NCBI RefSeq assembly: GCF_027853245.1 | Contig: NZ_JAPTZM010000007.1 | Direction: 5' to 3' (one strand) | Length of the DNA: 64,000 nucleotides | Source of the DNA: Atlantibacter subterraneus | GTDB lineage: Bacteria > Pseudomonadota > Gammaproteobacteria > Enterobacterales > Enterobacteriaceae | Part shown: positions 50,565 through 58,492 of the stretch, one piece after another | How the letters are laid out: each line of letters starts with the position of its first letter | Numbering within the stretch: position 1 is the first letter of the stretch | Program-made: the position numbers and the translations under genes | Notes under the pieces: model-generated | Seen by the model: the letters and a program-made list of their open reading frames with translations, nothing else | What the model was told of the DNA's origin: nothing | Database searches by the model: none

Positions 50565-51278
50565 ATGCATGTAGATATCGCCTGGCCTGATGTCGATACC
50601 GTGTTACTGGACATGGACGGCACTCTGCTGGATTTAGCGTTCGATAACCATTTCTGGCAGCAGCTGGTGCCAGAAACCTTAAGCGAGCTGCGCGGCATCA
50701 CGCTGGACGAGGCGCATCAGTATATTCGTCAGGAATATCACGCGGTCCAGCATACGCTAAACTGGTACTGTCTGGATTACTGGAGCGAGCGGCTTGGCCT
50801 CGATATCTGTGCGATGACCACACAGCAAGGCCCACGCGCGATACTGCGCGACGATACGGTGCCTTTTCTGGATGCGCTCAAAGCCTGCGGCAAGCGCCGA
50901 ATACTGCTGACCAACGCCCATCCTCATAATCTGGCGGTGAAGCTGGAATACACAGGCCTGGCTTCGCACCTTGATTTATTACTTTCCACCCACACATTTG
51001 GATATCCGAAAGAGGATCAGCGTTTGTGGGAAGCCGTCAGGGCCCATACCGGGCTGGATCCGGCGCGAACGTTGTTTATTGACGACAGCGAACCGATTCT
51101 GGATGCGGCGGCGCAGTTTGGCATTCGCTACTGCCTCGGCGTCACCAACCCGGACTCTGGCGTGGCAGAGAAAGCGTATCAGCGTCACGCCGCACTCAAT
51201 GACTACCGTCGGTTAATCCCCGCGTTGCACCCTCACTGCAAAACAGGTGACGACCATGAAAGAGAAAGCGCCGTCTGA
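50565..51278 (+). CDS. yrfG: HAD-family GMP/IMP nucleotidase YrfG
   Basis: The 237-residue HAD hydrolase has motif I LLDMDGTLLDL (about 15-25), motif II LLTNAHPHN, and motifs III/IV FGYPKEDQRLW and LFIDDSEPILDAAAQFG. The E. coli protein dephosphorylates purine nucleotides such as GMP and IMP. The protein is about 15 residues longer at the C-terminus than E. coli YrfG and runs 23 bases into hslR, suggesting loss of an earlier stop codon. First of yrfG-hslR-hslO. Confidence 0.92.
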   Translation: MHVDIAWPDVDTVLLDMDGTLLDLAFDNHFWQQLVPETLSELRGITLDEAHQYIRQEYHAVQHTLNWYCLDYWSERLGLDICAMTTQQGPRAILRDDTVPFLDALKACGKRRILLTNAHPHNLAVKLEYTGLASHLDLLLSTHTFGYPKEDQRLWEAVRAHTGLDPARTLFIDDSEPILDAAAQFGIRYCLGVTNPDSGVAEKAYQRHAALNDYRRLIPALHPHCKTGDDHERESAV

Positions 51279-51657
51279 GGTACGCCTGGACAAATGGTTA
51301 TGGGCGGCCCGTTTTTATAAAACCCGCGCGCTGGCGCGTGAAATGATTGAAGGCGGAAAGGTGCATTACAACGGACAACGCACCCGCCCCAGCAAAAATG
51401 TGGAACTGAATGCGGAGATTATTCTGCGTCAGGGCAACGATCAGCGCACCGTTATCGTGAAAGCGATCACCGATCAGCGTCGCCCGGCGAGCGAAGCCGT
51501 GCTGCTGTACGAAGAGACGGCGCAAAGTGTGGAGAACCGCGAAAAGCTGGCCCTTGCCCGCAAAATGAATGCGCTCACGATGCCGCATCCGGAACGCCGC
51601 CCGGATAAGAAAGAGCGTCGTGATTTGATAAAATTTAAATACGGTGACGACGAATAA
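51256..51657 (+). CDS. hslR: Heat-shock ribosome-associated protein HslR (Hsp15)
   Basis: The 133-residue S4-domain RNA-binding protein recognises 50S subunits carrying stranded peptidyl-tRNA and helps recycle them. The S4 motif EVRLDKWLWAARFYKTRALAREMIEGGKVHYNGQR (about 8-42) and a basic C-terminal tail are clear. I chose ATG 51256 (MKEKAPSEVRLDK), giving the E. coli length; an ATG nine bases earlier is in frame. It overlaps the extended end of yrfG. Confidence 0.94.
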   Translation: MKEKAPSEVRLDKWLWAARFYKTRALAREMIEGGKVHYNGQRTRPSKNVELNAEIILRQGNDQRTVIVKAITDQRRPASEAVLLYEETAQSVENREKLALARKMNALTMPHPERRPDKKERRDLIKFKYGDDE

Positions 51658-51681
51658 CCGTCGCCCGCAAGAGAGAACATT

Positions 51682-52560
51682 ATGGCTCAACACGACCAAT
51701 TACATCGCTATCTGTTTGAAAACTATGCCGTCCGCGGCGAGCTGGTTACCGTTTCAGAAACCTGGAAGCAGATTCTGGAAAATCACGATTATCCTCAACC
51801 GGTAAAAAACGTGCTGGGCGAGCTGCTGGTAGCGACCAGCCTGCTTACCGCCACGCTGAAGTTTGCGGGCGACATCACCGTACAGCTGCAGGGTGATGGC
51901 CCCATGACTCTGGCCGTCATCAACGGCAATAACGAGCAGCAAATGCGCGGCGTCGCACGCGTTCAGGGCGACGTACCGGCAGATGCCTCTCTGAAAACGC
52001 TGGTCGGCAACGGCTATCTGGTGATCACCATTACCCCTGCCGAAGGCGAGCGCTATCAGGGCGTGGTCGGTCTGGAAGGCGATACTCTGGCAGAATGCCT
52101 GGAAGATTATTTCCTGCGCTCCGAACAGCTGCCGACACGTCTGTTTATTCGCACCGGCGATGTAGACGGCCAGCCTGCGGCGGGCGGTATGCTGCTCCAG
52201 GTTCTGCCTGCGCAGAACGCTCAGGCGGACGATTTCAATCACCTGGCGACGCTGACCGAAACCATCAAGGCGGAAGAGCTGTTTACCTTACCGGCCAACG
52301 ACGTGCTGTGGCGTCTGTATCACGAAGAAGAAGTGACGCTTTACGATCCGCAGGATGTGGAATTTAAATGCACCTGCTCCCGCGAGCGCTGTGCGGGCGC
52401 GCTGAAAACCCTGCCGGATGAAGAGATTGAAACCATCCTGGCGGAAGATGGCGAGATTGATATGCACTGCGATTACTGCGGTACACACTATCTGTTCGAT
52501 GCCATGGACATTGCCGCGATCCGCAATAACGCCTCACCGGCGGATCCGCAGATCCATTAA
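51682..52560 (+). CDS. hslO: Redox-regulated chaperone Hsp33
   Basis: The 292-residue holdase is activated by oxidation and unfolding. The C-terminal zinc centre is intact: Cys230 and Cys232 in KCTCSRERC and Cys263 and Cys266 in HCDYCG. The N-terminal domain (LHRYLFENYAVRGELV) is typical. 24 bases after hslR, in the same heat-shock operon; a terminator follows. Confidence 0.97.
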   Translation: MAQHDQLHRYLFENYAVRGELVTVSETWKQILENHDYPQPVKNVLGELLVATSLLTATLKFAGDITVQLQGDGPMTLAVINGNNEQQMRGVARVQGDVPADASLKTLVGNGYLVITITPAEGERYQGVVGLEGDTLAECLEDYFLRSEQLPTRLFIRTGDVDGQPAAGGMLLQVLPAQNAQADDFNHLATLTETIKAEELFTLPANDVLWRLYHEEEVTLYDPQDVEFKCTCSRERCAGALKTLPDEEIETILAEDGEIDMHCDYCGTHYLFDAMDIAAIRNNASPADPQIH

Positions 52561-52568
52561 AACCACAA

Positions 52569-52599
52569 CGAGCGCCTGCGACATCAGGCGCTCGCTATT
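52569..52599 (+). terminator. Terminator after hslO
   Basis: CGAGCGCCTG (52569-52578) and CAGGCGCTCG (52585-52594) form a perfect 10-base-pair stem with a 6-base loop, followed by CTATTTTT. Confidence 0.85.
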
Positions 52600-52916
52600 T
52601 TTCACTCCCACTGCCCCTGTTTGCAAAATCGATTCGTCCATAAAAACGCGATAATCTTTCATAAAATTTACCTTTAAGAAAGCGCTTACACTCACAAAAT
52701 GTCATATTAACGCTTCCATTCATTAACATAATCAGAACATTTTCCTCTTTCCGTTATACACTCCTCCGCTACTCTATCCCGCGTCGTGAGCTGAATCACA
52801 GTATTTTCCGCTGTCTTAAAAGCGTCGATACGTAAATCTATGAAGCACGTCCCGGTTAACATGTTACAAACAACCCTACAATTTCAGGCAGTACAAATTG
52901 GCTAAGGAGAAGTGAT
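52600..52916 (+). promoter_or_regulatory. pckA upstream region
   Basis: This 317-base gene-free region upstream of pckA is AT-rich and contains a good CRP site (listed separately). The ribosome-binding site AAGGAG lies 8 bases before the pckA ATG. I did not resolve the core promoter. Confidence 0.55.
52785..52800. promoter_or_regulatory. CRP site upstream of pckA
   Basis: CGTGA-GCTGAA-TCACA matches the CRP consensus at 9 of 10 half-site positions, 117 bases before the pckA ATG. CRP-cAMP activation of this gluconeogenic gene is known in E. coli. Confidence 0.72.
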
Positions 52917-54536
52917 ATGCGCGTTAAAGGTTTAACCCCGCAAGATCTCAAGGCTTATGGTATCAACGACGCCCAGGACGTGGTCTACAACCCTGATTAC
53001 GATACGCTTTATCGCGAAGAGCTTAACCCAGAACTGGAAGGCTATGAGCGCGGCGTATTGACCAATTTAGGGGCCGTTGCAGTCGATACAGGCATCTTTA
53101 CCGGCCGTTCGCCGAAAGATAAATATATCGTCCGCGACGACACAACACGGGACACGATGTGGTGGGCGGATAATGGCAAAGGAAAAAATGACAACAAGCC
53201 GCTGTCGCCTGAAACCTGGCAACACCTCAAGGGGTTAGTCACCCGCCAGCTCTCCGGTAAACGCTTGTTTATCATTGATGCGTTCTGCGGCGCCAATGCC
53301 GACACCCGGCTTTCGGTGCGTTTTATTACCGAGGTGGCCTGGCAGGCGCACTTCGTCAAAAACATGTTTATTCGCCCCACTGACGAAGAGCTGGAAGGCT
53401 TCGAACCCGATTTTGTGGTAATGAATGGCGCGAAATGCACCAACCCTGACTGGAAAGCCCAGGGGCTGAATTCTGAGAACTTTGTCGCGTTCAACCTGAC
53501 GGAGCGGATGCAGCTAATCGGCGGTACCTGGTACGGCGGCGAAATGAAAAAAGGGATGTTCTCGATCATGAACTACCTGCTGCCGCTGAAAGGCATTGCC
53601 TCGATGCACTGCTCGGCGAACGTCGGGGAAAAAGGCGATGTGGCAGTGTTCTTCGGCCTCTCCGGCACCGGTAAAACCACGCTCTCTACCGACCCGAAAC
53701 GCCGCCTGATTGGCGACGATGAACACGGCTGGGACGACGACGGGGTGTTTAACTTTGAAGGTGGCTGTTACGCCAAAACGATCCGTCTTTCTGAAGAGGC
53801 GGAGCCGGATATCTATCATGCCATCCGTCGTGACGCGCTGTTAGAGAACGTCACCGTTGGCGAAGATGGCGTGATTGATTTCGATGACGCCTCGAAAACC
53901 GAAAATACCCGTGTGTCGTACCCGATTTACCACATCGAAAACATCGTTAAGCCGGTTTCCAAAGCGGGCCACGCCACCAAGGTGATTTTCCTCACCGCGG
54001 ACGCGTTTGGCGTGCTGCCGCCGGTATCGCGACTGACCGCTAACCAGACTCAGTACCATTTCCTGTCCGGCTTTACCGCCAAACTGGCCGGTACCGAGCG
54101 CGGCGTGACTGAACCGACGCCAACATTCTCTGCCTGCTTTGGCGCAGCGTTCCTGTCGCTGCATCCGACGCAGTACGCCGAAGTGCTGGTAAAACGCATG
54201 CAGGCCGCGGGCGCGCAGGCGTATCTGGTTAACACCGGCTGGAACGGCACCGGCAAGCGCATCTCGATTAAAGATACCCGCGCGATTATCGACGCTATCC
54301 TTGATGGTTCCCTCGACGACGCCGAAACCTTTACTCTGCCGATGTTTAATCTGGCGATCCCCACCACGCTGCCGGGCGTCGATACCCACATTCTCGATCC
54401 GCGTAATACCTACGCCTCACCGGAGCAGTGGCAGGAAAAAGCCACCCAACTGGCGAAGCTGTTTATCACTAACTTCGAGAAGTATACCGACACGCCTGCT
54501 GGCGCAGCGCTGGTTAGCGCAGGGCCGAAGCTGTAA
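52917..54536 (+). CDS. pckA: Phosphoenolpyruvate carboxykinase (ATP)
   Basis: The 539-residue gluconeogenic enzyme converts oxaloacetate and ATP to phosphoenolpyruvate. The kinase-1a P-loop GLSGTGKTTLS (about 247-257), metal-binding LIGDDEHGWDDDGVFNFEGGCYAK (about 264-287) and GRSPKDKY (about 64-71) are intact. It stands alone between the CRP-controlled region and a strong bidirectional terminator shared with envZ. Confidence 0.98.
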   Translation: MRVKGLTPQDLKAYGINDAQDVVYNPDYDTLYREELNPELEGYERGVLTNLGAVAVDTGIFTGRSPKDKYIVRDDTTRDTMWWADNGKGKNDNKPLSPETWQHLKGLVTRQLSGKRLFIIDAFCGANADTRLSVRFITEVAWQAHFVKNMFIRPTDEELEGFEPDFVVMNGAKCTNPDWKAQGLNSENFVAFNLTERMQLIGGTWYGGEMKKGMFSIMNYLLPLKGIASMHCSANVGEKGDVAVFFGLSGTGKTTLSTDPKRRLIGDDEHGWDDDGVFNFEGGCYAKTIRLSEEAEPDIYHAIRRDALLENVTVGEDGVIDFDDASKTENTRVSYPIYHIENIVKPVSKAGHATKVIFLTADAFGVLPPVSRLTANQTQYHFLSGFTAKLAGTERGVTEPTPTFSACFGAAFLSLHPTQYAEVLVKRMQAAGAQAYLVNTGWNGTGKRISIKDTRAIIDAILDGSLDDAETFTLPMFNLAIPTTLPGVDTHILDPRNTYASPEQWQEKATQLAKLFITNFEKYTDTPAGAALVSAGPKL

Positions 54537-54554
54537 GTTGACGTGACGATAAAT

Positions 54555-54590
54555 AAAAAACCACCCTGAGTGACTGAGGGTGGTTTTTTT
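54555..54590. terminator. Bidirectional terminator between pckA and envZ
   Basis: CCACCCT (54561-54567) and AGGGTGG (54577-54583), flanked by AAAAAA and TTTTTTT that extend the stem, lie between the convergent stops of pckA and envZ. Confidence 0.88.
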
Positions 54591-54610
54591 ATGGTCGCAA
54601 TTTACCCGGT

Positions 54611-55963
54611 TTAACTTTCTCTTACCGGATGCGCGATCCGCGCGACCGGCACCGGTAAATAAGCCCGTATCCGCAACCCGCCGCGCTCGCTGCGCCCGAT
54701 ATCCAGCGCGCCGTTGTGATTATCAACGATACGCTGAACGATGGCTAACCCCAGACCCGTACCGCTGGTGCTGCGGGCGCTGTCGCCACGCACAAACGGC
54801 TGGAACAGATGCTTCAGCTGTTCGGGCTTGATACCGGGGCCGTCATCTTCCACCTGGAACCAGGCGCGGTTAAGTTCTGTGCCGCTGCTGACCTTGATCC
54901 AGCCGTTACCGTAGCGCGCCGCGTTAACTACCATATTGGCTACCGCGCGCTTGATAGATAACGGGTGAATATTCACCATAATTACCCCGTGCTGGAGATC
55001 GGTTTCGATTTCGCGCTCATAGCCGCTTTCCGCCGCGATCACTTCGCCCAGCACGCTATTCAGGTCCGCCAGCTCCAGCGGCATCTCCTGGCCGGTACGC
55101 AGATAATCGATAAACTGCTCGATGATGGCGTTGCACTCTTCGATATCTTTATTGATCGACTCCGCCAGATAGCCATCTTCCGCGCTCATCATTTCGGTCG
55201 CGAGACGAATGCGGGTCAGCGGCGTACGCAGATCATGGCTGACGCCCGCCATCAGCAGGGTGCGGTCGTCGGCGAGCTGCTTCACGCCTGCCGCCATATG
55301 GTTAAAGGCGCGGGTCACCGAGCGCACCTCCGACGCGCCATACTCGCGCAGCGGCGGTGGAATAATGCCTTTACCAACCTGAAGCGCCGCATGCTCCAGA
55401 TCCACCAGCGGTCGGTTCTGGATGCGGATAAACAGCCACGCGCCACCTATCGCCAGCAGCATAATCGCCAGGGTGTAGCGGAACAGCGGGGAAAAATCGC
55501 CCTGATGGATTTCCGTCAGCGGAACGCGCACCCAGATATTGGGCGAAAGCCAGGTTTTGAGCCACACCACCGGCGAGCTCTTATTGACCTCCACGCGCAC
55601 TTCCGTCGGGCCGCCGAGCTGCTGCGCCATCTGCTGGCTTAAGAATTCGTAATGCTGGGCCCAGCGCAGCCCGGCGTCTTCCGCCGCTTCATTGGAGTAC
55701 AACGATATCCCCAACTCACGGTAGATTTCGCGCCGGAAAGCAGGCGGTACCACCAGCTGCGTCCCATCTTCCAGCTGCAGCTTGTCGGTCATCAGCATAC
55801 GCACTTCGTAGGCCAGTACCTTATTAAACTGCTGCAAACTCGGCAGAATGGCGAAGTTCAGCACCACTAAATAGGTCGTCACCAGGCTGACGAACAGCAA
55901 GGTGACGATGAGCAACAGGGTTCTGGCAAACGAGCTACGCGGCGAGAAGCGCAGTCGCTTCAT
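54611..55963 (-). CDS. envZ: Osmosensor histidine kinase EnvZ
   Basis: The 450-residue sensor has two membrane helices (about 15-38 and 162-180) around a periplasmic domain, a HAMP domain (about 180-232), the phosphoacceptor His243 in AGVSHDLRTPLTR, and an ATPase domain with N, G1 (DDGPGI) and G2 (GTGLGLAIV) boxes. It phosphorylates and dephosphorylates OmpR in response to osmolarity and acid, controlling porin genes. It overlaps ompR by four bases. Confidence 0.98.
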   Translation of the reverse strand: MKRLRFSPRSSFARTLLLIVTLLFVSLVTTYLVVLNFAILPSLQQFNKVLAYEVRMLMTDKLQLEDGTQLVVPPAFRREIYRELGISLYSNEAAEDAGLRWAQHYEFLSQQMAQQLGGPTEVRVEVNKSSPVVWLKTWLSPNIWVRVPLTEIHQGDFSPLFRYTLAIMLLAIGGAWLFIRIQNRPLVDLEHAALQVGKGIIPPPLREYGASEVRSVTRAFNHMAAGVKQLADDRTLLMAGVSHDLRTPLTRIRLATEMMSAEDGYLAESINKDIEECNAIIEQFIDYLRTGQEMPLELADLNSVLGEVIAAESGYEREIETDLQHGVIMVNIHPLSIKRAVANMVVNAARYGNGWIKVSSGTELNRAWFQVEDDGPGIKPEQLKHLFQPFVRGDSARSTSGTGLGLAIVQRIVDNHNGALDIGRSERGGLRIRAYLPVPVARIAHPVRES

Positions 55964-56679
55964 GCTTTAGCGCCGTCCGGTACAAAGACGTAGCCTAAAC
56001 CCCAGACGGTCTGGATGTAACGCGGATGCGCCGGATCTTCTTCTACCATGCGGCGCAGGCGGGAAATCTGCACGTCGATGGAGCGTTCCATGGCGGAATA
56101 CTCGCGGCCACGCGCCAGGTTCATCAGCTTATCGCGGGACAGCGGTTCGCGCGGATGGCTGACCAGTGCTTTCAGCACCGCGAATTCTCCGCTGGTGAGC
56201 GGCATCGGCTCGTCTTCACGGAACATCTCGCGGGTGCCGAGGTTGAGTTTGAATTTACCGAAGGCGATCACCGCTTCTTCCTGGGAAGGCGCGCCCGGCA
56301 GTTCGTTCGCCTGACGGCGCAGCACCGCGCGGATACGCGCCAGCAGCTCGCGCGGGTTAAAAGGTTTCGGGATATAGTCGTCGGCACCGATCTCCAGGCC
56401 CACGATGCGATCGACCTCTTCGCCTTTTGCCGTCACCATAATGATCGGCATCGGGTTGCTCTGGCTGCGCAGGCGGCGGCAAATCGACAAGCCGTCTTCT
56501 CCCGGCAACATCAGATCCAGCACCATTAAGTGGAAGGACTCGCGGGTCAACAGGCGATCCATCTGTTCAGCGTTTGCTACGCTACGAACCTGGAAGCCCT
56601 GCTCGGTAAGATAACGCTCAAGCAACGCGCGCAGGCGCATATCGTCATCCACTACCAGAATTTTATAATTCTCTTGCAT
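55960..56679 (-). CDS. ompR: Response regulator OmpR
   Basis: The 239-residue regulator has a receiver domain with Asp11, Asp12, phosphoacceptor Asp55 and Lys105, and a C-terminal winged helix (about 135-235, SRDKLMNLARGREYSAMERSIDVQISRLRRMVEEDP). By memory it is essentially identical to E. coli OmpR. The ATG at 56679 is chosen as the conserved MQENYKILVVDD; an in-frame extension to 56727 is not conserved. In E. coli greB begins just across the divergent promoter; here uxuA does. Confidence 0.98.
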   Translation of the reverse strand: MQENYKILVVDDDMRLRALLERYLTEQGFQVRSVANAEQMDRLLTRESFHLMVLDLMLPGEDGLSICRRLRSQSNPMPIIMVTAKGEEVDRIVGLEIGADDYIPKPFNPRELLARIRAVLRRQANELPGAPSQEEAVIAFGKFKLNLGTREMFREDEPMPLTSGEFAVLKALVSHPREPLSRDKLMNLARGREYSAMERSIDVQISRLRRMVEEDPAHPRYIQTVWGLGYVFVPDGAKA

Positions 56680-56956
56680 CGATTTAACTCCCAAAGGTTC
56701 GAATACTGTTATCTGCAAAACGGACACGCGTGTTTACACGATGAAGCCATTTTTAACTACATGTATTCTAAAAAAGGCTGCGCCGACCACCAGACTTAAC
56801 TGGTATATATTCTAGTCGAAATTGTTACAAAGCATATTTAACAGCAGGTTATCTGCCTATTTCATCACAATTTCGTCACTTCATGACGTCATCACGGCAT
56901 AGTTTTTATCAACAGGGGCAAGATCTTGCAGCCGGTAGCGGTTTCCTGACATGAAA

Positions 56957-56970
56957 ATTGGTTGACCAAT
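56957..56970. promoter_or_regulatory. Candidate UxuR operator 1
   Basis: ATTGGT-TG-ACCAAT is a perfect palindrome of the TTGGT-N2-ACCAA type bound by UxuR/ExuR (GntR family) in E. coli. It is the most distal of the three copies and is 257 bases before the uxuA ATG. Confidence 0.65.
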
Positions 56971-57042
56971 ATCCGCCATCGCGGCGCTAAAGCGCATTTT
57001 TATTGCTGTAACGCCCTTTTAACACGCCAAAGTAAACTGTGA

Positions 57043-57056
57043 CACGGTTAACCAAT
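57043..57056. promoter_or_regulatory. Candidate UxuR operator 2
   Basis: CACGGT-TA-ACCAAT keeps a perfect right arm and the GGTTAACC core, but the outer part of the left arm is degenerate. It lies between the other two copies. Confidence 0.5.
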
Positions 57057-57158
57057 TCAACGCCACGCATTGACTTTTTGCCCTTTTTAGTCGAAGTTGT
57101 ATGCCAACAAAGAGAGTTGTTACACCACTACGTTGGCGAAGCGCAATGAACTCGGCGA

Positions 57159-57172
57159 AGTGGTCAACCAAT
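57159..57172. promoter_or_regulatory. Candidate UxuR operator 3
   Basis: AGTGGT-CA-ACCAAT matches the palindrome with one change in the left arm. It lies 54-68 bases before the uxuA ATG, where it could overlap the promoter or leader. Confidence 0.58.
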
Positions 57173-57226
57173 AAATCCCCGGTAAAATGCCTTAACGGCA
57201 TCCCGAAGACTGAGCAGAGGTAAAGC

Positions 57227-58411
57227 ATGAAGCAGACATGGCGCTGGTACGGCCCCAACGATCCGGTAACGCTTTCAGACGTCCGACAAGCCGGCGCGAC
57301 CGGCGTGGTAACCGCACTTCACCATATTCCTAACGGTGAAGTCTGGACGGTTGAGGAGATCCTCAAGCGTAAAGCCATCGTGGAAGAGGCCGGGTTGGTG
57401 TGGTCGGTGGTGGAAAGTATTCCCATCCACGAAGACATCAAAACCCATAGCGGCCAGTACGATCTGTGGATCAAAAATTACCAGCAGTCGATCCGCAACC
57501 TGGCTGAATGCGGCATCTATACCGTCTGCTACAACTTTATGCCGGTACTGGACTGGACCCGTACCGACCTGGAATACGTGCTGCCGGACGGCTCCAAAGC
57601 GCTGCGTTTCGATCAGATTGAATTCGCCGCGTTCGAAATTCACCTGCTGAAACGCCCGGGCGCAGAAGCGGATTACACCGCGGAAGAAGTTGAGCAGGCC
57701 AATGCCCGCTTCGCCGCCATGAGCGATGAAGACAAAGCACGCCTGACACGCAATATCATCGCCGGTCTGCCGGGTGCCGAAGAAGGTTACACGCTGGAGC
57801 AGTTCAGCAAACACCTTGAACGCTACGCGGATATCGATAAAGCCAAACTGCGCGAAAACTTCGCTTACTTCCTGAACGGCATTATCCCGGTCGCCGAACA
57901 GGTGGGCGTGCGTATGGCGGTCCACCCGGACGATCCGCCGCGCCCGATCCTCGGCCTGCCGCGTATTGTTTCCACCATCGAAGATATGCAGTGGATGGTC
58001 GATACCGTCGCCAGCATGGCGAATGGCTTTACCATGTGCACCGGCTCCTACGGCGTACGCGCCGACAACGACCTGGTGGATATGATCAAACAGTTCGGCC
58101 CGCGTATTTACTTTACTCACCTGCGTTCAACGATGCGTGAAGATAACCCGAAGACTTTCCACGAGGCGGCGCACCTGGCAGGCGATGTGGATATGTACGA
58201 AGTGGTGAAAGCCATCGTTGAAGAAGAACATCGTCGTAAAGCCGAAGGCGTGGAAGACCTGATCCCAATGCGTCCGGATCACGGTCATCAGATGCTGGAT
58301 GATTTAAAGAAAAAGACCAACCCCGGCTACTCCGCCATTGGCCGCCTGAAAGGCCTGGCTGAAGTCCGTGGCGTGGAACTGGCAATCCAGCGCGCTTTCT
58401 TCAGTAAGTAA
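57227..58411 (+). CDS. uxuA: Mannonate dehydratase
   Basis: The 394-residue TIM-barrel enzyme converts D-mannonate to 2-keto-3-deoxy-D-gluconate in hexuronate breakdown. Motifs include MKQTWRWYGPNDPVTLSDVRQAGATGVVTALHHIP, CYNFMPVLDWTRTDL, RMAVHPDDPPRPILGLPRI (metal-site His, about 224-242) and MRPDHGHQM near the C-terminus. The length equals the E. coli enzyme. First of uxuA-uxuB, with uxuR behind, in an interval where E. coli has greB. Confidence 0.97.
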   Translation: MKQTWRWYGPNDPVTLSDVRQAGATGVVTALHHIPNGEVWTVEEILKRKAIVEEAGLVWSVVESIPIHEDIKTHSGQYDLWIKNYQQSIRNLAECGIYTVCYNFMPVLDWTRTDLEYVLPDGSKALRFDQIEFAAFEIHLLKRPGAEADYTAEEVEQANARFAAMSDEDKARLTRNIIAGLPGAEEGYTLEQFSKHLERYADIDKAKLRENFAYFLNGIIPVAEQVGVRMAVHPDDPPRPILGLPRIVSTIEDMQWMVDTVASMANGFTMCTGSYGVRADNDLVDMIKQFGPRIYFTHLRSTMREDNPKTFHEAAHLAGDVDMYEVVKAIVEEEHRRKAEGVEDLIPMRPDHGHQMLDDLKKKTNPGYSAIGRLKGLAEVRGVELAIQRAFFSK

Positions 58412-58418
58412 ATCTTCT

Positions 58419-58444
58419 CAGGGCGCGGCCTTCGTCGCGCCCTG
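58419..58444 (+). other. Hairpin between uxuA and uxuB
   Basis: CAGGGCGCG (58419-58427) and CGCGCCCTG (58436-58444) form a 9-base-pair GC-rich stem without a following T run. It could stabilise or process the upstream mRNA and so set uxuA above uxuB expression. Confidence 0.5.
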
Positions 58445-58492
58445 CTTCCTTTCAAGTTTGCATTCAGGCAGGCCCACTGCCCGGAGTTTAAA

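Larger units (their letters stand above)
56680..57226. promoter_or_regulatory. ompR-uxuA divergent control region
   Basis: This 547-base region has no gene. It must hold the ompR promoter at its left end and the uxuA promoter at its right. It contains three copies of an ATTGGT-N2-ACCAAT-like palindrome (listed separately) spread over 216 bases, and an AGAGG ribosome-binding site before uxuA. The left 270 bases are AT-rich with no motif I can name. Confidence 0.65.

Noticed and set aside
57275..58120. 281-codon open frame opposite uxuA
   Set aside because: Shadow frame; uxuA is certain and the reverse translation has no recognisable feature.
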